Source: Meconema thalassinum
Taxonomy: Eukaryota; Arthropoda; Insecta; Orthoptera; Tettigoniidae
Direction: 5' to 3'
DNA: 64,000 nt
NCBI GenBank assembly: GCA_946902985.2
Contig: OX336392.1
Coordinates: 462,546,693-462,610,692, forward strand
Positions 1 to 10,059 of the stretch are shown here, in pieces. The notes under the pieces were generated by a model. It searched no databases. It was not told where the DNA came from and worked only from the letters and a program-made list of their open reading frames with translations. The stretch's first letter is position 1. Every line of letters begins with the position of its first letter. A program made the position numbers and the translations under genes.

Positions 1-1036
1 GTGCATCACGCTGTGCCATTATACTTTTAATGTTATCATTTAACCATGGGCATGCTGGGCGAGTAACTTTGATCAAATGTTTAGGGGCATGTTTGTCATA
101 AAGACTAATAATAAGAGAATTTAACTTGTTTACTTTTGCATCAATGTTATCTAAGAGTAATATGTCATTCCAGGGAAGGTTGTATGCGTCATGTTTTAAG
201 TCCTCCATATTAATATTTTTCATGTTTCTAGTGATAGTATATTTAGGTGTGTACTTAGGCACACGTAGGGAGTACGATAGGTAAATTAGGTCATGGGTGG
301 AGATAGATGGTACGGGTATTTGCCCGAAAGTTTCAACTCTGTCGAGATTGCTTGTCACAAGATGGTCAATGAGTGTATGTGATTCGTATTTATCAGAGTA
401 AATGTGGTTTGTAGGTTCTAGGGGAAGAATAATCATGTCGCAGGAAGAGAACAGGTTTTGTAATTGTTTGGTCTCATACGTCTGTGTCAGTAAATTGGTA
501 TTGTAGTCACCCACGGCTATTACGTGTTCGTAGCTTGGAAGTAAGTCGAGCAAGCGGTTTTCAAATTCACTCATGTTAGTTATTCTTGGCGGCTTATATA
601 CAACAGCTACCCGAGTCTCTTGTTGGCCAACAATTACTTCAACAAACATGAATTCCGGTCCTGGTTGTGTGCTAAGTGTTGATACACATATTACCCGTCT
701 TTTTAAGTCGCTTCTACAGTACATGGCAACCCCGCCTGCTCGCCTCCCATCATTTCTGTCATGACGTTCCAGCGAGTACCGATTTAGTTCTACCATGCTA
801 GATGGGATGTCAGGTTTTAACCCACTTTCACTTATGCAGAGGATGTGGATATTATTTTCGTTTATTATTGTCTGTATTTCGTCGTGATGCGCAACCACTG
901 ACAGAGCATTAATATGGCAACATTGTAATGAATGCTTGGATGAGGAAAGTGCCTGTTTTAGAAGAAAGCCAGTGGTGTAAGGGGAGGGAGGGGGTTGGTG
1001 TGGGCTAGGCTGGCCAAGGTCAGTTAGCTCATTCAT
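1..1036 (-). CDS. Non-LTR retrotransposon ORF2, apurinic-type endonuclease domain (partial, runs off left edge)
   Basis: Read on the minus strand from an ATG at 1036-1034, the frame stays open for about 345 codons to position 1, where the window cuts it. The product is the N-terminal endonuclease of a LINE polyprotein, which nicks target DNA for target-primed reverse transcription. Visible endonuclease landmarks, in order, are CISESGLKPD (metal-binding Glu), VVYKPPR, AVGDYNTNL (the GDxN motif), HTLIDH and STHDLIYL (the terminal S/T-x-H type motif). After these comes a linker ending in PWLNDNIKSIMAQRD, a motif common just before the reverse transcriptase in Jockey/CR1-like elements. A TAA lies in frame upstream of the ATG. 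No stop or frameshift is seen, unlike ORF1 next door, so this half looks younger or better preserved. The reverse transcriptase must lie left of the window. The clade (Jockey/CR1-like) is inferred from motif style only. Confidence 0.85.
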   Translation of the reverse strand, partial: MNELTDLGQPSPHQPPPSPYTTGFLLKQALSSSKHSLQCCHINALSVVAHHDEIQTIINENNIHILCISESGLKPDIPSSMVELNRYSLERHDRNDGRRAGGVAMYCRSDLKRRVICVSTLSTQPGPEFMFVEVIVGQQETRVAVVYKPPRITNMSEFENRLLDLLPSYEHVIAVGDYNTNLLTQTYETKQLQNLFSSCDMIILPLEPTNHIYSDKYESHTLIDHLVTSNLDRVETFGQIPVPSISTHDLIYLSYSLRVPKYTPKYTITRNMKNINMEDLKHDAYNLPWNDILLLDNIDAKVNKLNSLIISLYDKHAPKHLIKVTRPACPWLNDNIKSIMAQRDA

Positions 1037-1191
1037 ACAATAGCTCAGCTGGGTAACGGGAGATATATCTTAAAATAGAAGAAACCTACCTGGACCTCCC
1101 GCTGCACACTGCCGACCGCAACCAACGCACACACACATACACACACTTATTACTAAACTTGTCTAATATAAACATTACGCACATGTTCATT

Positions 1192-1898
1192 TCACTTCAC
1201 TCTAATGTCCCGCATTTGCTGAACGTTTTCCAGCTCCCTAAATGTGGTGAAGGTCTTCTTAGTTCCAACAGGGAGGTGTATTAAAACGAGGCCGTCCTGG
1301 GTCCAGACTCGGGTGGGTCCGAAGTGGTCTCCGCTGCATTTAGGATAGTTTTCCGGGTTTTTGTGAGGGATTCAGTAATAAGAATCTTGGTTCCCTTTAG
1401 GAGGCGCTTGGACTTCTAGATGCGATCTCGCTCGTGGTAGCGGAGGAATTTTACAATAATAGGGCGTTTCCCAGTGGCTACCACTTCAGCTGCTGTTCGC
1501 TGCGGCCGCCCAATCCTGTGACATCTATCCAGGCTCTCCATAGGGAGGTCCACGATCAACTTCATCTTGCTTGTGTCCCTCACCTTCTCGTACACATCTT
1601 CCTCAGGGTCCTCGACGATCCCGTGGATGAGAAGGCAGTTTCTCCGGCTGTATTGCTCTCCTTCGTCCAGCAGCTCCTTGTGGTGGTCAAGTCTCCACTC
1701 CAGCTTGCTCAGTTCTTCTTTAAGCACAGCGAGTTCGGAGGTGACAGTGCTTCGGAACTCGCGAAAATCACGAGTAAGCGACTCTAGGGAGTCTTGACCC
1801 GGGTTGGCAGCACTGGTCAACAACTGAAGGCGTGCTTCAAAGTCTACCATCGTTGCCTCAACAACATTTACACGTTTGTTCACCTTTTGGATTGACAT
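1192..1898 (-). pseudogene. Non-LTR retrotransposon ORF1 (nucleic-acid-binding protein), broken
   Basis: An ATG at 1898 opens a 160-residue frame with heptad-like, charged coiled-coil sequence in the first ~90 residues. It is followed by the typical ORF1 core (NCLLIHGIVEDPEEDVYEK, then DRCHRIGRP, then RPIIVKFLRYHERDRI). The frame hits a TAG directly after DRI, yet the same frame continues with KSKRLLKGTKILITESLTKT. It then needs a one-base frame change near 1340 to reach the usual C-terminal motif VWTQDGLVLIHLPVG, and it ends at TGA 1192-1194. ORF1 proteins of this type bind the element RNA as multimers. The copy therefore has one premature stop and one frameshift. It lies just upstream of ORF2 (1036) with a ~155-base spacer that includes a short CA-rich tract near 1129-1146. 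Confidence 0.8.
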
Positions 1899-2041
1899 AA
1901 TGATATAGAAAATGTTCAGGCACGTACTTCACACACTAAGTTACTTGGTCACTCACTTTCGGGCCGGAAATTGCGGTTAAAAACTGCGGTTTGCGCGAGA
2001 TAAAGCGGAACACTCCTACAGGCTTCCTATGCCAGCCGCCA
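1899..2041 (-). mobile_element. Probable 5' UTR of the non-LTR element at the left edge
   Basis: This short stretch lies upstream of the ORF1 start and before a 35-bp repeat that begins at 2042. It is GC-richer than the flank to its right (CCGGAAATTGCGG, GCCAGCCGCCAT), as expected for an internal-promoter 5' UTR of a LINE. No target-site duplication can be tested because the element's 3' end is outside the window. The right boundary is an inference. Confidence 0.4.
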
Positions 2042-2396
2042 TCTTCAGTCACCAATTTCTTTGAAACTATCATCAAATATGGCTGTAAAACAAAAAATAC
2101 TGTATGGTTAATATAAAATTCCTGACTTTCCAATACTTTTCGCCATTATTTCCTGACTCACTCCATTTTTTCATACTTTTTCCTGACTTTTCATGACCAA
2201 AAACAAAATTCCTGACTTTTCCTGCCTGTGGACACCATGCAATAATAATAATAATGGCCTACTTGCCAATAAAACATAAACGGTCGTCCAATTCTTCACT
2301 TACAATACCTCCCTCCTGATTAATTTCATGGTCAGTATCAGAGTCTTGAGTTCCAACTTTGTCTTCAGTCACCAATTTCTTTGAAACTATCATCAA
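2042..2396. repeat. 35-bp direct repeat, spacing exactly 320 bp, around an AT-rich segment
   Basis: The same 35 bases (starting TCTTCAGTCACCAATTTCTT) occur at 2042-2076 and 2362-2396 without a mismatch. Between them are several copies of a TTCCTGACTTTTC-like word (about 2118-2225), a short AAT microsatellite near 2242 and a stretch that, on minus, reads as an acidic coding remnant (KLVTEDKVGTQDSDTDHEIN). The duplicated block is part of that coding-like sequence, so the left copy looks like a local duplication next to the LINE 5' end. Confidence 0.7.
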
Positions 2397-3490
2397 CTAG
2401 CGATTCGTTATCTTCCAGCAGAAGGTGACGTACTTCATCTACATCCTTAGGTTTTCGTAAATCGTCTCATATCTCTTTCCTCATATTCACTATAGCAAAC
2501 CAAATAACCGCTCTGACAACACACCTGCAACTCACTGACAGAATGCTACATCATTGAGTGCACTGGAGCTAGCAGACCAACATGATACAATAGCTGACAA
2601 ATGTTACACTTGTGGAGTTATTTTAAGGCTCGTCATTTCATAACTCCAGGAAAATGCTTACTAAGGTATGGTGTAAGATGTCCCAAGACGATATGATCAT
2701 AATGGTTGGCTTGATATTAAAACTAAAACGAACCATGGAGCTGTCAGACCCATGCGCGACTAACGGAGGGTTAATATTATGTGGTGAAAACAGCACTTAT
2801 ACAGGTAAAACATGTTCTTAGTTTTTGTCATACAACATACTATTTGCGGATTTTGTTGTTATTGCAACTCAGAATCCCATTTCATGGAGAGAGCGAGAGA
2901 AAACACCCACAACCAACAACCCCTACTGATGGGGGTTGGTGTCTATATGGCTGTTACGGTCAGAATGAAAATTTGATCAGAGAACATGATAGTTGTTTAA
3001 TTTTTTTGAATGCTTACAAAACTCCACAAGAGTTGGTACCTAATATACTGTCTGTAAATTTAAGACAAATCATAAATCCCTAAGGGTCTAGGGACACAGG
3101 TGAATCCTTTAGCAAGGAATAAAAAAAGTCCCCTTACCAGAACTGTCCGAGGTAAAGTCGGAATAATGTTCATAAATTCATGACTGGAGAGGGCTTACGG
3201 TGTAAAATTTTGTTCGACAGTGATTAGCGTAAAATCATCTGATCCGATAATTAATTACCCTAACTTTTGGGAGATTATATTATTCCTTATGACACAGGAT
3301 AGAAAAATAACTTAAAATATTGGGAAATCCTCATTAACCCCTCTTTCGGACAAGCCTATTTTGTGGCATAGTCAGGCAAGGACCAAATGGGGCTTAAAAC
3401 GATTCCCTGTGGTAAATGAATTTGGTGGTAATACTGGGTGCACATCTATGTTTGATCTATTCCAAGAGCACATGAGACACCTCTTCTCAG
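2397..3490. other. No recognised gene
   Basis: On minus, about 2400-2470 reads KPKDVDEVRHLLLEDNESLV, an acidic stretch that joins the remnant in the 2362 repeat. It resembles the N-terminal acidic region of some DNA transposases, but this is too short to assign. From 2480 to 3490 I see AT-rich sequence with short, unconvincing open frames and nothing I can name. Confidence 0.4.
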
Positions 3491-3492
3491 TA

Positions 3493-3835
3493 TCATGATG
3501 ATGAACTGATTGGGTGGTCATTTCTCTCTGTAAATTGTCCCATAATCCGTTTTGGATTCCCTTCAGAAGTTTTAAGGGGGACCTCTGAATCTGTGGGCGA
3601 TCCAGTGCAAGAGTATGCCAAGTATTTGGGTTTATCTCTACTCAGCCTAAGTTGGTCTCTACATCGTTTTAAAGGAGCACCACATGGTCTCTTGCCAGTG
3701 TTGAGTTCACTATACAGGATTTGCCGAGGGAGTCTGCAGTCACTCATACGATGGATATGGCCGCCCATCTAAGCCGATGACCAACAATGGTGGCTTCAAT
3801 ACTGTTTAGCATTGCTGTCTCAAGGACTGCTATAT
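3493..3835 (-). pseudogene. LINE 3' end remnant (C-terminal region of a reverse-transcriptase polyprotein)
   Basis: On minus, two overlapping frames give LNSIEATIVGHRLRWA and then GHIHRMSDCRLPRQILYSEL, followed by NTGKRPCGAPLKRCRDQL. This is the well-known C-terminal tail found after the RT domain in many animal LINEs (RWxGHxxRMxDxRLPKQxLYxEL, GKRxRGxPxKRxKD). A single frame change lies near 3765. The remaining 60 residues before the stop are eroded. No RT motifs are present, so this is a short 5'-truncated insertion. The element class is clear, the clade is not. Confidence 0.7.
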
Positions 3836-4170
3836 TATAAACCTGCAACGATCAAAAGAACCCGCGCAAAGCTCACTTCCCTGCGCGTTCACTCCGAGTG
3901 GATGTGCGACATCACAGAGCGGTGGAGGGGGTCATATGCTGTCTGGCCGCCATACCGAGCACACTGTGTAGATGCTCTGACAAGAGCTTCATTGCCAATT
4001 GTGTATACATTTTCAAGCTCTTATTGTTTTGTCAGTTTTATATAAGTTTTCTTTCTTAATTGTAGTCATATAATCCCTTGCCGTGTACTTCATTGGTAAA
4101 TGTGTTTATGTATATAGTGTTGTGTATCATGTTATTCTAGTAATAGTATAATTTGATTTTCGTTACGGCT
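3836..4170. other. No recognised gene
   Basis: A short GC-richer segment (3850-3990) is followed by AT-rich sequence. One 77-codon open frame is present here, without a recognisable motif. Confidence 0.3.
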
Positions 4171-4184
4171 TCTACTTAGAAGTC

Positions 4185-5293
4185 TGGTAGCAAATCTGGA
4201 CGGCCATTAAGGGGACAAGCTAGAGAAATAGTCTATAACGTAACCGCTCACCTACGGGAACAGAAAACCGTTCATAAACTGAATTATAATGTTGTGGCTT
4301 CAACAAGTGAAGCAATGGGTGTTTCGAAGTCACTCGTGAAGCGTACAATAGAGGAAGGGAAGACGTCTATGGCCAAGGTTCGGCTGCAGTTTTCTACACC
4401 TGATGGCAAAGAAACAGTCCATAAGAAAAGGATCGAATTAGATGACTTTGAGAAAGGTACGATACGTCAGAAAATAAGTGAATTTTACGTGATGAAAAAA
4501 CTGTACCTACACTGAAGAAACTGAACAAGGGGTTACAATCAGAAGAAATTCTTGACTAGCAGAGAGTATCTCCTACGGCTGTTGAAAGAGATGGGGTTCC
4601 GTTGGACTAGGTGCCGTAGTTCTCGAAAGTTGTTGATAGAAAAACCTGATATAGTGGCATGGGGAGGAAGGTACCTCAGACAAATTTGTCAGTACAGAGA
4701 GAATGGTCGGAAAATAGTGTATTTAGACGAGACATTCGTTCATTCTACTCTCTCTGTCCCACCGTGCAGGCAATCTGATACAGAGCAGGGAAAATTACGA
4801 GCTATAGGGAAAGGCCCTCGCATTATTGTTGTGCATGCCTGGGGAGAGGAAGGCTTTTTAAACAACGCCTTATTGATATTCAAATCAAAGCAAATAACAG
4901 GGGACTACCATGACGATATGAACTTGCCAATTTTTGTACCTGGGTGGAAAGGCAACAGCTGCCGAACCTAAGTCCCAACAGTGTGAACAATGCCCGTTAT
5001 CACAGCGTACAAGAGAATAAGAAGCCAACACTATCGTCACTCAAAAAGGACATAGTTGATTCTCTAGAAGTGAAGCATACTCGTAGACTTTGCGAGCAAG
5101 AATTTTTGGAATATTCAGTCCAAATGAAGAAAAAAAAGTTGCGAGCACGTACGCACGATAGAAGATGAATATTGGTCCAAGGATGCTCTCATGGATGACT
5201 CCATTGATAGCTTCATAATTTCTGTGAGTGATGGCAACTCATATGAATCCGAGTCCGAGATTGACAGCAGTAATCAAGAAAAACGATGGTGAG
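4185..5293 (+). pseudogene. Tc1/mariner-superfamily (DDE_3-like) transposase remnant
   Basis: Pieces in successive frames form one damaged transposase. An N-terminal helix-turn-helix region (SGRPLRGQAREIVYNV, then VASTSEAMGVSKSLVKRTIE) leads to a middle region with MGFRWTRCRSSRKLLIEKPD. Next comes the first catalytic motif VYLDETFVHST, then IGKGPRIIVVHAWGEEGF and DYHDDMN. The region that should carry the second Asp (normally xMDNAxYHS) reads SVNNARYHS, so the Asp is replaced by Asn. The sequence ends in an acidic tail (EDEYWSKDALMDDSIDSF) with TGA near 5291. At least four frame changes or stops are needed (near 4513, 4552, 4970 and 5168). The terminal inverted repeats were not found. This family is widespread in insects and is cut-and-paste when active; this copy is dead. 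Confidence 0.8.
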
Positions 5294-5607
5294 ATGGCAG
5301 ATGAGATACGAGAATGACAGGTATGTTATACTGCCTTTTATGACAATCCTTGATAAGCGAGTGTTTTGCATGCATTATTTCATGTTGTTGATATTATAGC
5401 CTCTGTGTGTATATACTTATTGGAACAGTCTAGTTCTTTAAAACCTAGTTCACAACTTGGGAATCTTAAATACTGTAGTTTCATTTAACTCGGTGCTTAA
5501 TACTTTCGGTCACTTTACATTTACTTTCGTCGTCTTTTTAATTGCATTGCATTTGCAGCATTAATGAAGGAATAACCTCAATCGAACAGTAGGCTACTAG
5601 TACATTA
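5294..5607. other. No recognised gene
   Basis: AT-rich sequence with no open frame of note lies between the transposase remnant and the fold-back element. Confidence 0.3.
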
Positions 5608-5740
5608 TGCAACGAGCCTATAATGGCTATAATTAAGATGGGAATACTAGTTGCCATTTCTGGTCCGTATTGACGTATATGAATAGTTTATTCAGTTGAA
5701 ACTTCCCGTCAGATCAATACAAAAATATTTGCGCTATTAT

Positions 5741-5792
5741 TGCGCTATTTGGTACATGTTTCGAACCTTGTATACCGGTCCTTCATCAGCCC
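5741..5792 (-). ncRNA. Hammerhead-ribozyme-like motif, left arm
   Basis: This is the reverse complement of the motif at 6242-6293. It carries CTGATGA, a 5-bp helix GGACC/GGTTC with a 9-base loop, then CGAAAC. One extra A sits between CTGATGA and the helix, and helices I and III are very short, so cleavage activity is uncertain. Confidence 0.35.
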
Positions 5793-6241
5793 TTCACAAC
5801 AGCTGTTTAAAGCACACAGGTTCACTGCACACGCTGGGAGAGGACTACAGGTTTAGTCTGGGAGCGCCTAAAGTCTTTAGCATTTGGACCATTCAAATGG
5901 GAATACTATTCTATTTCCGTTCCACATATGACAAGAGGCAGAACAGGACAAGTCTCCTATCAAAAGGGAGTACTAAAAGTCTTCGCATTTGGACCATTCA
6001 AATAGGATTAATATTCTAGTTCCCCACATGACAGGAAGCAGACAACAGAATAGGACAAGATTCCTACCAGAAAGACATGTGCTTATGAACAAGTGAAGTG
6101 GACTCTTAGAATTTTTAACATGTGTTTTTAATATGTTTCGTACAGAATTTTAATGCAATGGTTTTAATATGTATTATTAGTGTGCATGCATTTTTGGATT
6201 GTTCAGTGTTGATTTGATGTGTGGCCATTTGTTGTTGTGAA

Positions 6242-6293
6242 GGGCTGATGAAGGACCGGTATACAAGGTTCGAAACATGTACCAAATAGCGCA
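6242..6293 (+). ncRNA. Hammerhead-ribozyme-like motif, right arm
   Basis: The order of elements is GGG, CTGATGA, one unpaired A, GGACC, loop GGTATACAA, GGTTC, GAAAC, ATGTA, CC. GGACC pairs with GGTTC (one G-U pair), which fits helix II. Helix III could only be two base pairs unless two copies pair through the ACATGT palindrome, a known habit of minimal hammerheads. GG/CC could start helix I. The catalytic core words are right, but the extra A is non-canonical. Confidence 0.35.
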
Positions 6294-6900
6294 ATAATAG
6301 CGCAAATATTTTTGTATTGATCTGACGGGAAGTTTCAACTGAATAAACTATTCTATAATTAAGACACGAGTATTTTTATAAAACGAGCGTATGCGAGTTT
6401 TATAATTTCCATACGAGTGTCTTAATTACCATTATAGGCGAGTTGCATACGACTGTTTATGTTCGACGATAATTATAACTTTATTATATGTTTTAACATA
6501 AATATTCATAAATATATGTTGAGAGTCAGCCACAAGAATTTTGTGATCGCAGAGCGAGCGTTGGGTGTTATATCTCTGTCTTTCAAGATCTTAGGACGAC
6601 CGACGCATGCGCTCTGTGTGCTTGCAATGCCATATGTTGACATCTGCTGCCCCTCAGTAATATTGTCACTGGAGTTGTTTGAAGACAATGAATGCGCTGT
6701 GTAGAAATTATATTAAGGTACAGTGCTATTTGTTGTCTCATATGCGCCAGTTTATTTACGCGAACATATGGAAGGTGCGTATTCCATGTCGGTAATTTAT
6801 TATAGTTCGATGTTGTGTTTATGTCCGACATGTTGGATTTTGAGCTCACGCGTGAAGGTATCGTTCCCTAATTGGTCAATGAACGAGCTCTGATTGGCTG

Positions 6901-6961
6901 GAGAAACTGTATCATAATGAAAAAGAGTGTTATAATGACCATCATTATGATACAGTTTTCT
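6901..6961. repeat. Short palindrome
   Basis: AGAAACTGTATCATAATG at the left pairs with CATTATGATACAGTTTTCT at the right, with a ~20-base loop containing a further partial copy (GTTATAATGACCATCATTATG). It may be a tiny MITE. It abuts the LINE remnant to its right. Confidence 0.5.
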
Positions 6962-7860
6962 AACACATAATAGTGAGGGTCGAACATAAAGGTATTTACA
7001 GTACGGTAGGCCCATGTGATAATGGCAGCTTGAAAGCCAGCACACACATAGGTCTTGCCCATGATCCTGTATTGTCGGGGAAGATCGGGGCAAGACTCTA
7101 TAATCATATTTTGAAGTGTGGTCCATTCACATTCTACATCCTTTGTGTTGATTGGATTGCGAGTTAGTTGTTCTAGAACAGAGTTTTGGTATTCTGTGGC
7201 AACGCTATCAAGTTGAAGCTTAGAGGTGTTGAATTCTTCCTGGTTTGATTCATGAAATGGGTACGTGGCTTTTTATGAGCTCATTCTCAGCACACAGGCC
7301 AAGAAGTAACCGATCATAAGCATTGCAGTTCCCTATTCCATGTTTACCCACTTCTTTTCCCCATAAGAGGCTGTCCCTCCCCACTCTGGCGTTTAAATCT
7401 CCTAGTAGTGCAAGCTTGTCTGTAGCAGGCACCTTAGAGGGGACTGTGTTCAGTTGGTGGTAGAAATGGTTCTTAGAATCTTCATCATCCGTAAGAGTGG
7501 GGCATATGAAGAGATGAGAGTAATGAACCTGTCTCCTCAAGAGGTATGCGGTGAGTCATGAGTCTTTCATTTACTGCAATGGGAATGAGTCGATCATTCA
7601 CCAATTTGGTCTTTACTGCAAAACCCACACCAAGGATGTGACATTCATTTTCCTCCTTTCCTTTCCAGAAGATGGTGCAGCCTCAATGATTTTTCCTTCT
7701 CCCACGAATCTGGTTTCACTCAGGGCAATGACATCAATGTTCAGTCTGTTCAGCGAATGGCTGATGAGAGCTGTTTTCCTTTCTGTTCTGTTATCGTTGT
7801 CCAATAATGTCAGAACATCAGAGCATTATTGTCTTCACAGTAGAATTTCTTTGTGAATTT
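6962..7860 (-). pseudogene. LINE endonuclease-domain remnant
   Basis: On minus the fragment starts with RKTALISHSLNRLNIDVIAL followed by SETRFVGEGKI (the catalytic Glu motif of the endonuclease/exonuclease/phosphatase fold). It continues with eroded sequence and then CPTLTDDEDSKNHFYHQL, LALLGDLNARVGRD (the GDxN motif) and GIGNCNAYDRLLLGLCAENEL. After a gap come linker residues (EEFNTSKLQLDSVATEYQNS, then VECEWTTLQNMI). Such fragments are often annotated as craniofacial development protein 2-like, but they are endonuclease halves of LINEs. Stops and frame changes (near 7613, 7540 and 7250) make it a pseudogene, and no RT domain follows. Confidence 0.75.
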
Positions 7861-10006
7861 GTTAATTCACAGTAGAGCACGAAGAAATATTGATATGTTA
7901 CACAATCGGCACGGCTCTCAGTCGTTTGACAAGATCCCCGTAGTCTTCAGGGTAGAAGACAGAGATTTAGGAATATTATTTTTCACGATTGATCCGCATT
8001 GACAGTTGATAAAGAATACATCATATTCCCATTCGGGAATGTTCATAACCTATAAAGAATACTTAAGTACAGTATTGACTAGACGGAAACATGCATTAAA
8101 TAATTTTTAAATAGAACACTGAGAAACATCGCGATTTAAACAACCAGTGTCTCTCTTAGTTGTTTGAGGAGATTTTCCATTGTCTTTTGACATCAGGCAT
8201 GGGAAAATATTAGCTTTAATAAGCAAACAACGCCGCTTCACAAGAATCCCTTTGTCCTCATCATCGAATGCAAGGACATGTTGCGATGTAACGCAATCGC
8301 CACTATTTACGGGAGTTCAATGATTGTCTGCCTGTCCTAGCAGAATGGCGGAGGCAAGTTCGAGGTTTGGCATGGTTAAAATTCACGAGAAGTTATCGAC
8401 CTGTATGGTCAGCGCAGCTCCTAATTGGGGTGCCATGATCTCTGCTATCCCTATGCTGTGGTTGGAGTTCGTTATACATCACGAGGAGAAACTAGTATCG
8501 TGGTGCTACGTAGTCAATGTCGTTTTTAAGTGGTTTGATGCACTTCTCGCTCCCCATACGCTTTTAAGTATACTGTGATGGAAAAAGTGGCAAGTAGATC
8601 TCGGGATATTTCGTGATGAGTACCCAATCACATTAGACAGGTTTCCCACAGGCCTTATGGTCCCAAGTTCACGATCGGGCACAGGTTTTACGATTTCACG
8701 CAACCGGCATCGATCTCGGTCCGATTGACGAGGTTCCAACAGGCTAGTCGTGCAATCAGCTAGCTGTCTTCAGAATGTGATTTCGTAGATGAATGTTCGA
8801 TGTAGGCATCGAATTTCACAAGAGTGCAACATTGAATTATTTTGAGATATTTCTGGACTTATATTTTGATAGTCTCCAAATTTAGGGTTCAGTAACGGAA
8901 ATGAGAGGTCGTTGTCGAGATTTGGAAGATTTCTCTATCAATACAGAAAAATATTTCACACAAAAATAGAAACTCTTCTTGATGCCGAAAATATACGTTG
9001 AACCGATGTATAACACTTGCACCCGAAGCCATACAATATTATCTTTTATATAAGATCATGTATCAAAGATGTTTGACAAATTTCTTTGATAGTGTAATAC
9101 CAGCCTTACACATGTATGAGTGTGCCATCTGACCCATGGAATTTCTTTTTTTTATATCTTCAACAGTTTAATTGGATAAATGAATAGTAGAAATAAGAAT
9201 CACTGATTTTCTAGGCCTGGGAACATAGAAAACTAAAGTACAGTTTCTAATAAATGCAAATAGACTATTCTTCTTGGTTCTTATGAGAAATTCGGGCGGA
9301 ATAAATCTTTTAATTTTTCTTACCGTTCCAACCAAATCTTCAAAAGATTCGAAGCCAGATCCATAGCCGTGAACTAATTATCACAGGTAATGTTTCTATT
9401 AGACTTCTGGCGTGGTACGGCAAAAGTCTGTACAATTTGGTGCCCTAAACCGAAAGAAGCCCTTCTGCCATTTACCTAACCAATATAGGGCAGACCATTT
9501 CAAGGACAGATGTTTTAGTATAGCAGACGCACCAATTTTTTATGCCGTACTTGTCAGGCTTCGTGTAGTCGGAAAGGACATTTTTGTCTTAAGGGAACAA
9601 GCTGCTCATCAACAGAAGCTCTTTGAAACCCACTGAAGTATCCTCCTTTAGAGAGAACCATTATATTAAGGATTAATCATGCACCACACACACACACTCA
9701 AAAATAAAATAACTACTGCATACATTTTTCGTGAAGTATGCTTGACAGAAAATTTCACTTTAATTAATATCTGGGGTCTCAAGGTTGCAGGAACCATTTT
9801 TGGCATTATTTAATACATAAAAATAAATTCATGGAAATTCAGTCCTCGCATGACTTTAGATCCTACAACATAGTCAAAAGTATTGGCAAGTAGGACCAAC
9901 AGACCACGATTGCCAGGATAAGGGATAATTACAATTAATAAAAAGTTTACATCATTTGAAATGTTTTATATAGAAAAATATATTTTCAATATTTGCTGTT
10001 TTGGGG
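7861..10006. other. No recognised gene or element
   Basis: About 2.1 kb of AT-rich sequence with several open frames under 90 codons, none with a recognisable motif. A short CA microsatellite lies near 9684. The segment runs up to the 8-bp target duplication at 10007. Confidence 0.3.
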
Positions 10007-10059
10007 GTCATAGGTAAAGCCCTGCGCGGATGCGGATATCCGCAAAACATTTCGCCACG

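Larger units (their letters stand above)
5681..6353. mobile_element. Fold-back element with perfect 121-bp inverted arms (Penelope-like LTR type, inferred)
   Basis: The arms at 5681-5801 and 6233-6353 are exact reverse complements over all 121 positions and enclose a 431-base centre. Each arm contains the word series CTGATGA, GGACC, GGTTC, GAAAC that resembles a hammerhead ribozyme core. This pattern is known from the terminal repeats of Penelope-like retroelements. TAT flanks both outer ends. The centre has two ~95-bp direct copies (about 5870-5968 and 5973-6075, sharing GCATTTGGACCATTCAAAT), and a related piece also lies just outside the left arm (5639-5680). No protein-coding sequence is present. 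The Penelope link is inference from the arm motif. Confidence 0.65.
5608..6450. repeat. Outer inverted-repeat MITE interrupted by a fold-back element
   Basis: ATGCAACGAGCCTATAATGG near 5608 on the left is mirrored by CCATTATAGGCGAGTTGCAT near 6431 on the right. The right flank (6354-6450) is itself palindromic around ATTTTTATAAAACGAGCG and GAGTTTTATAATTTCCATAC, a typical MITE core. The word CTATAATTAAGA occurs at both 5627-5638 and 6353-6364, bracketing the insertion. The left half of the MITE core is missing, so either the fold-back replaced it or it was lost. Confidence 0.55.
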
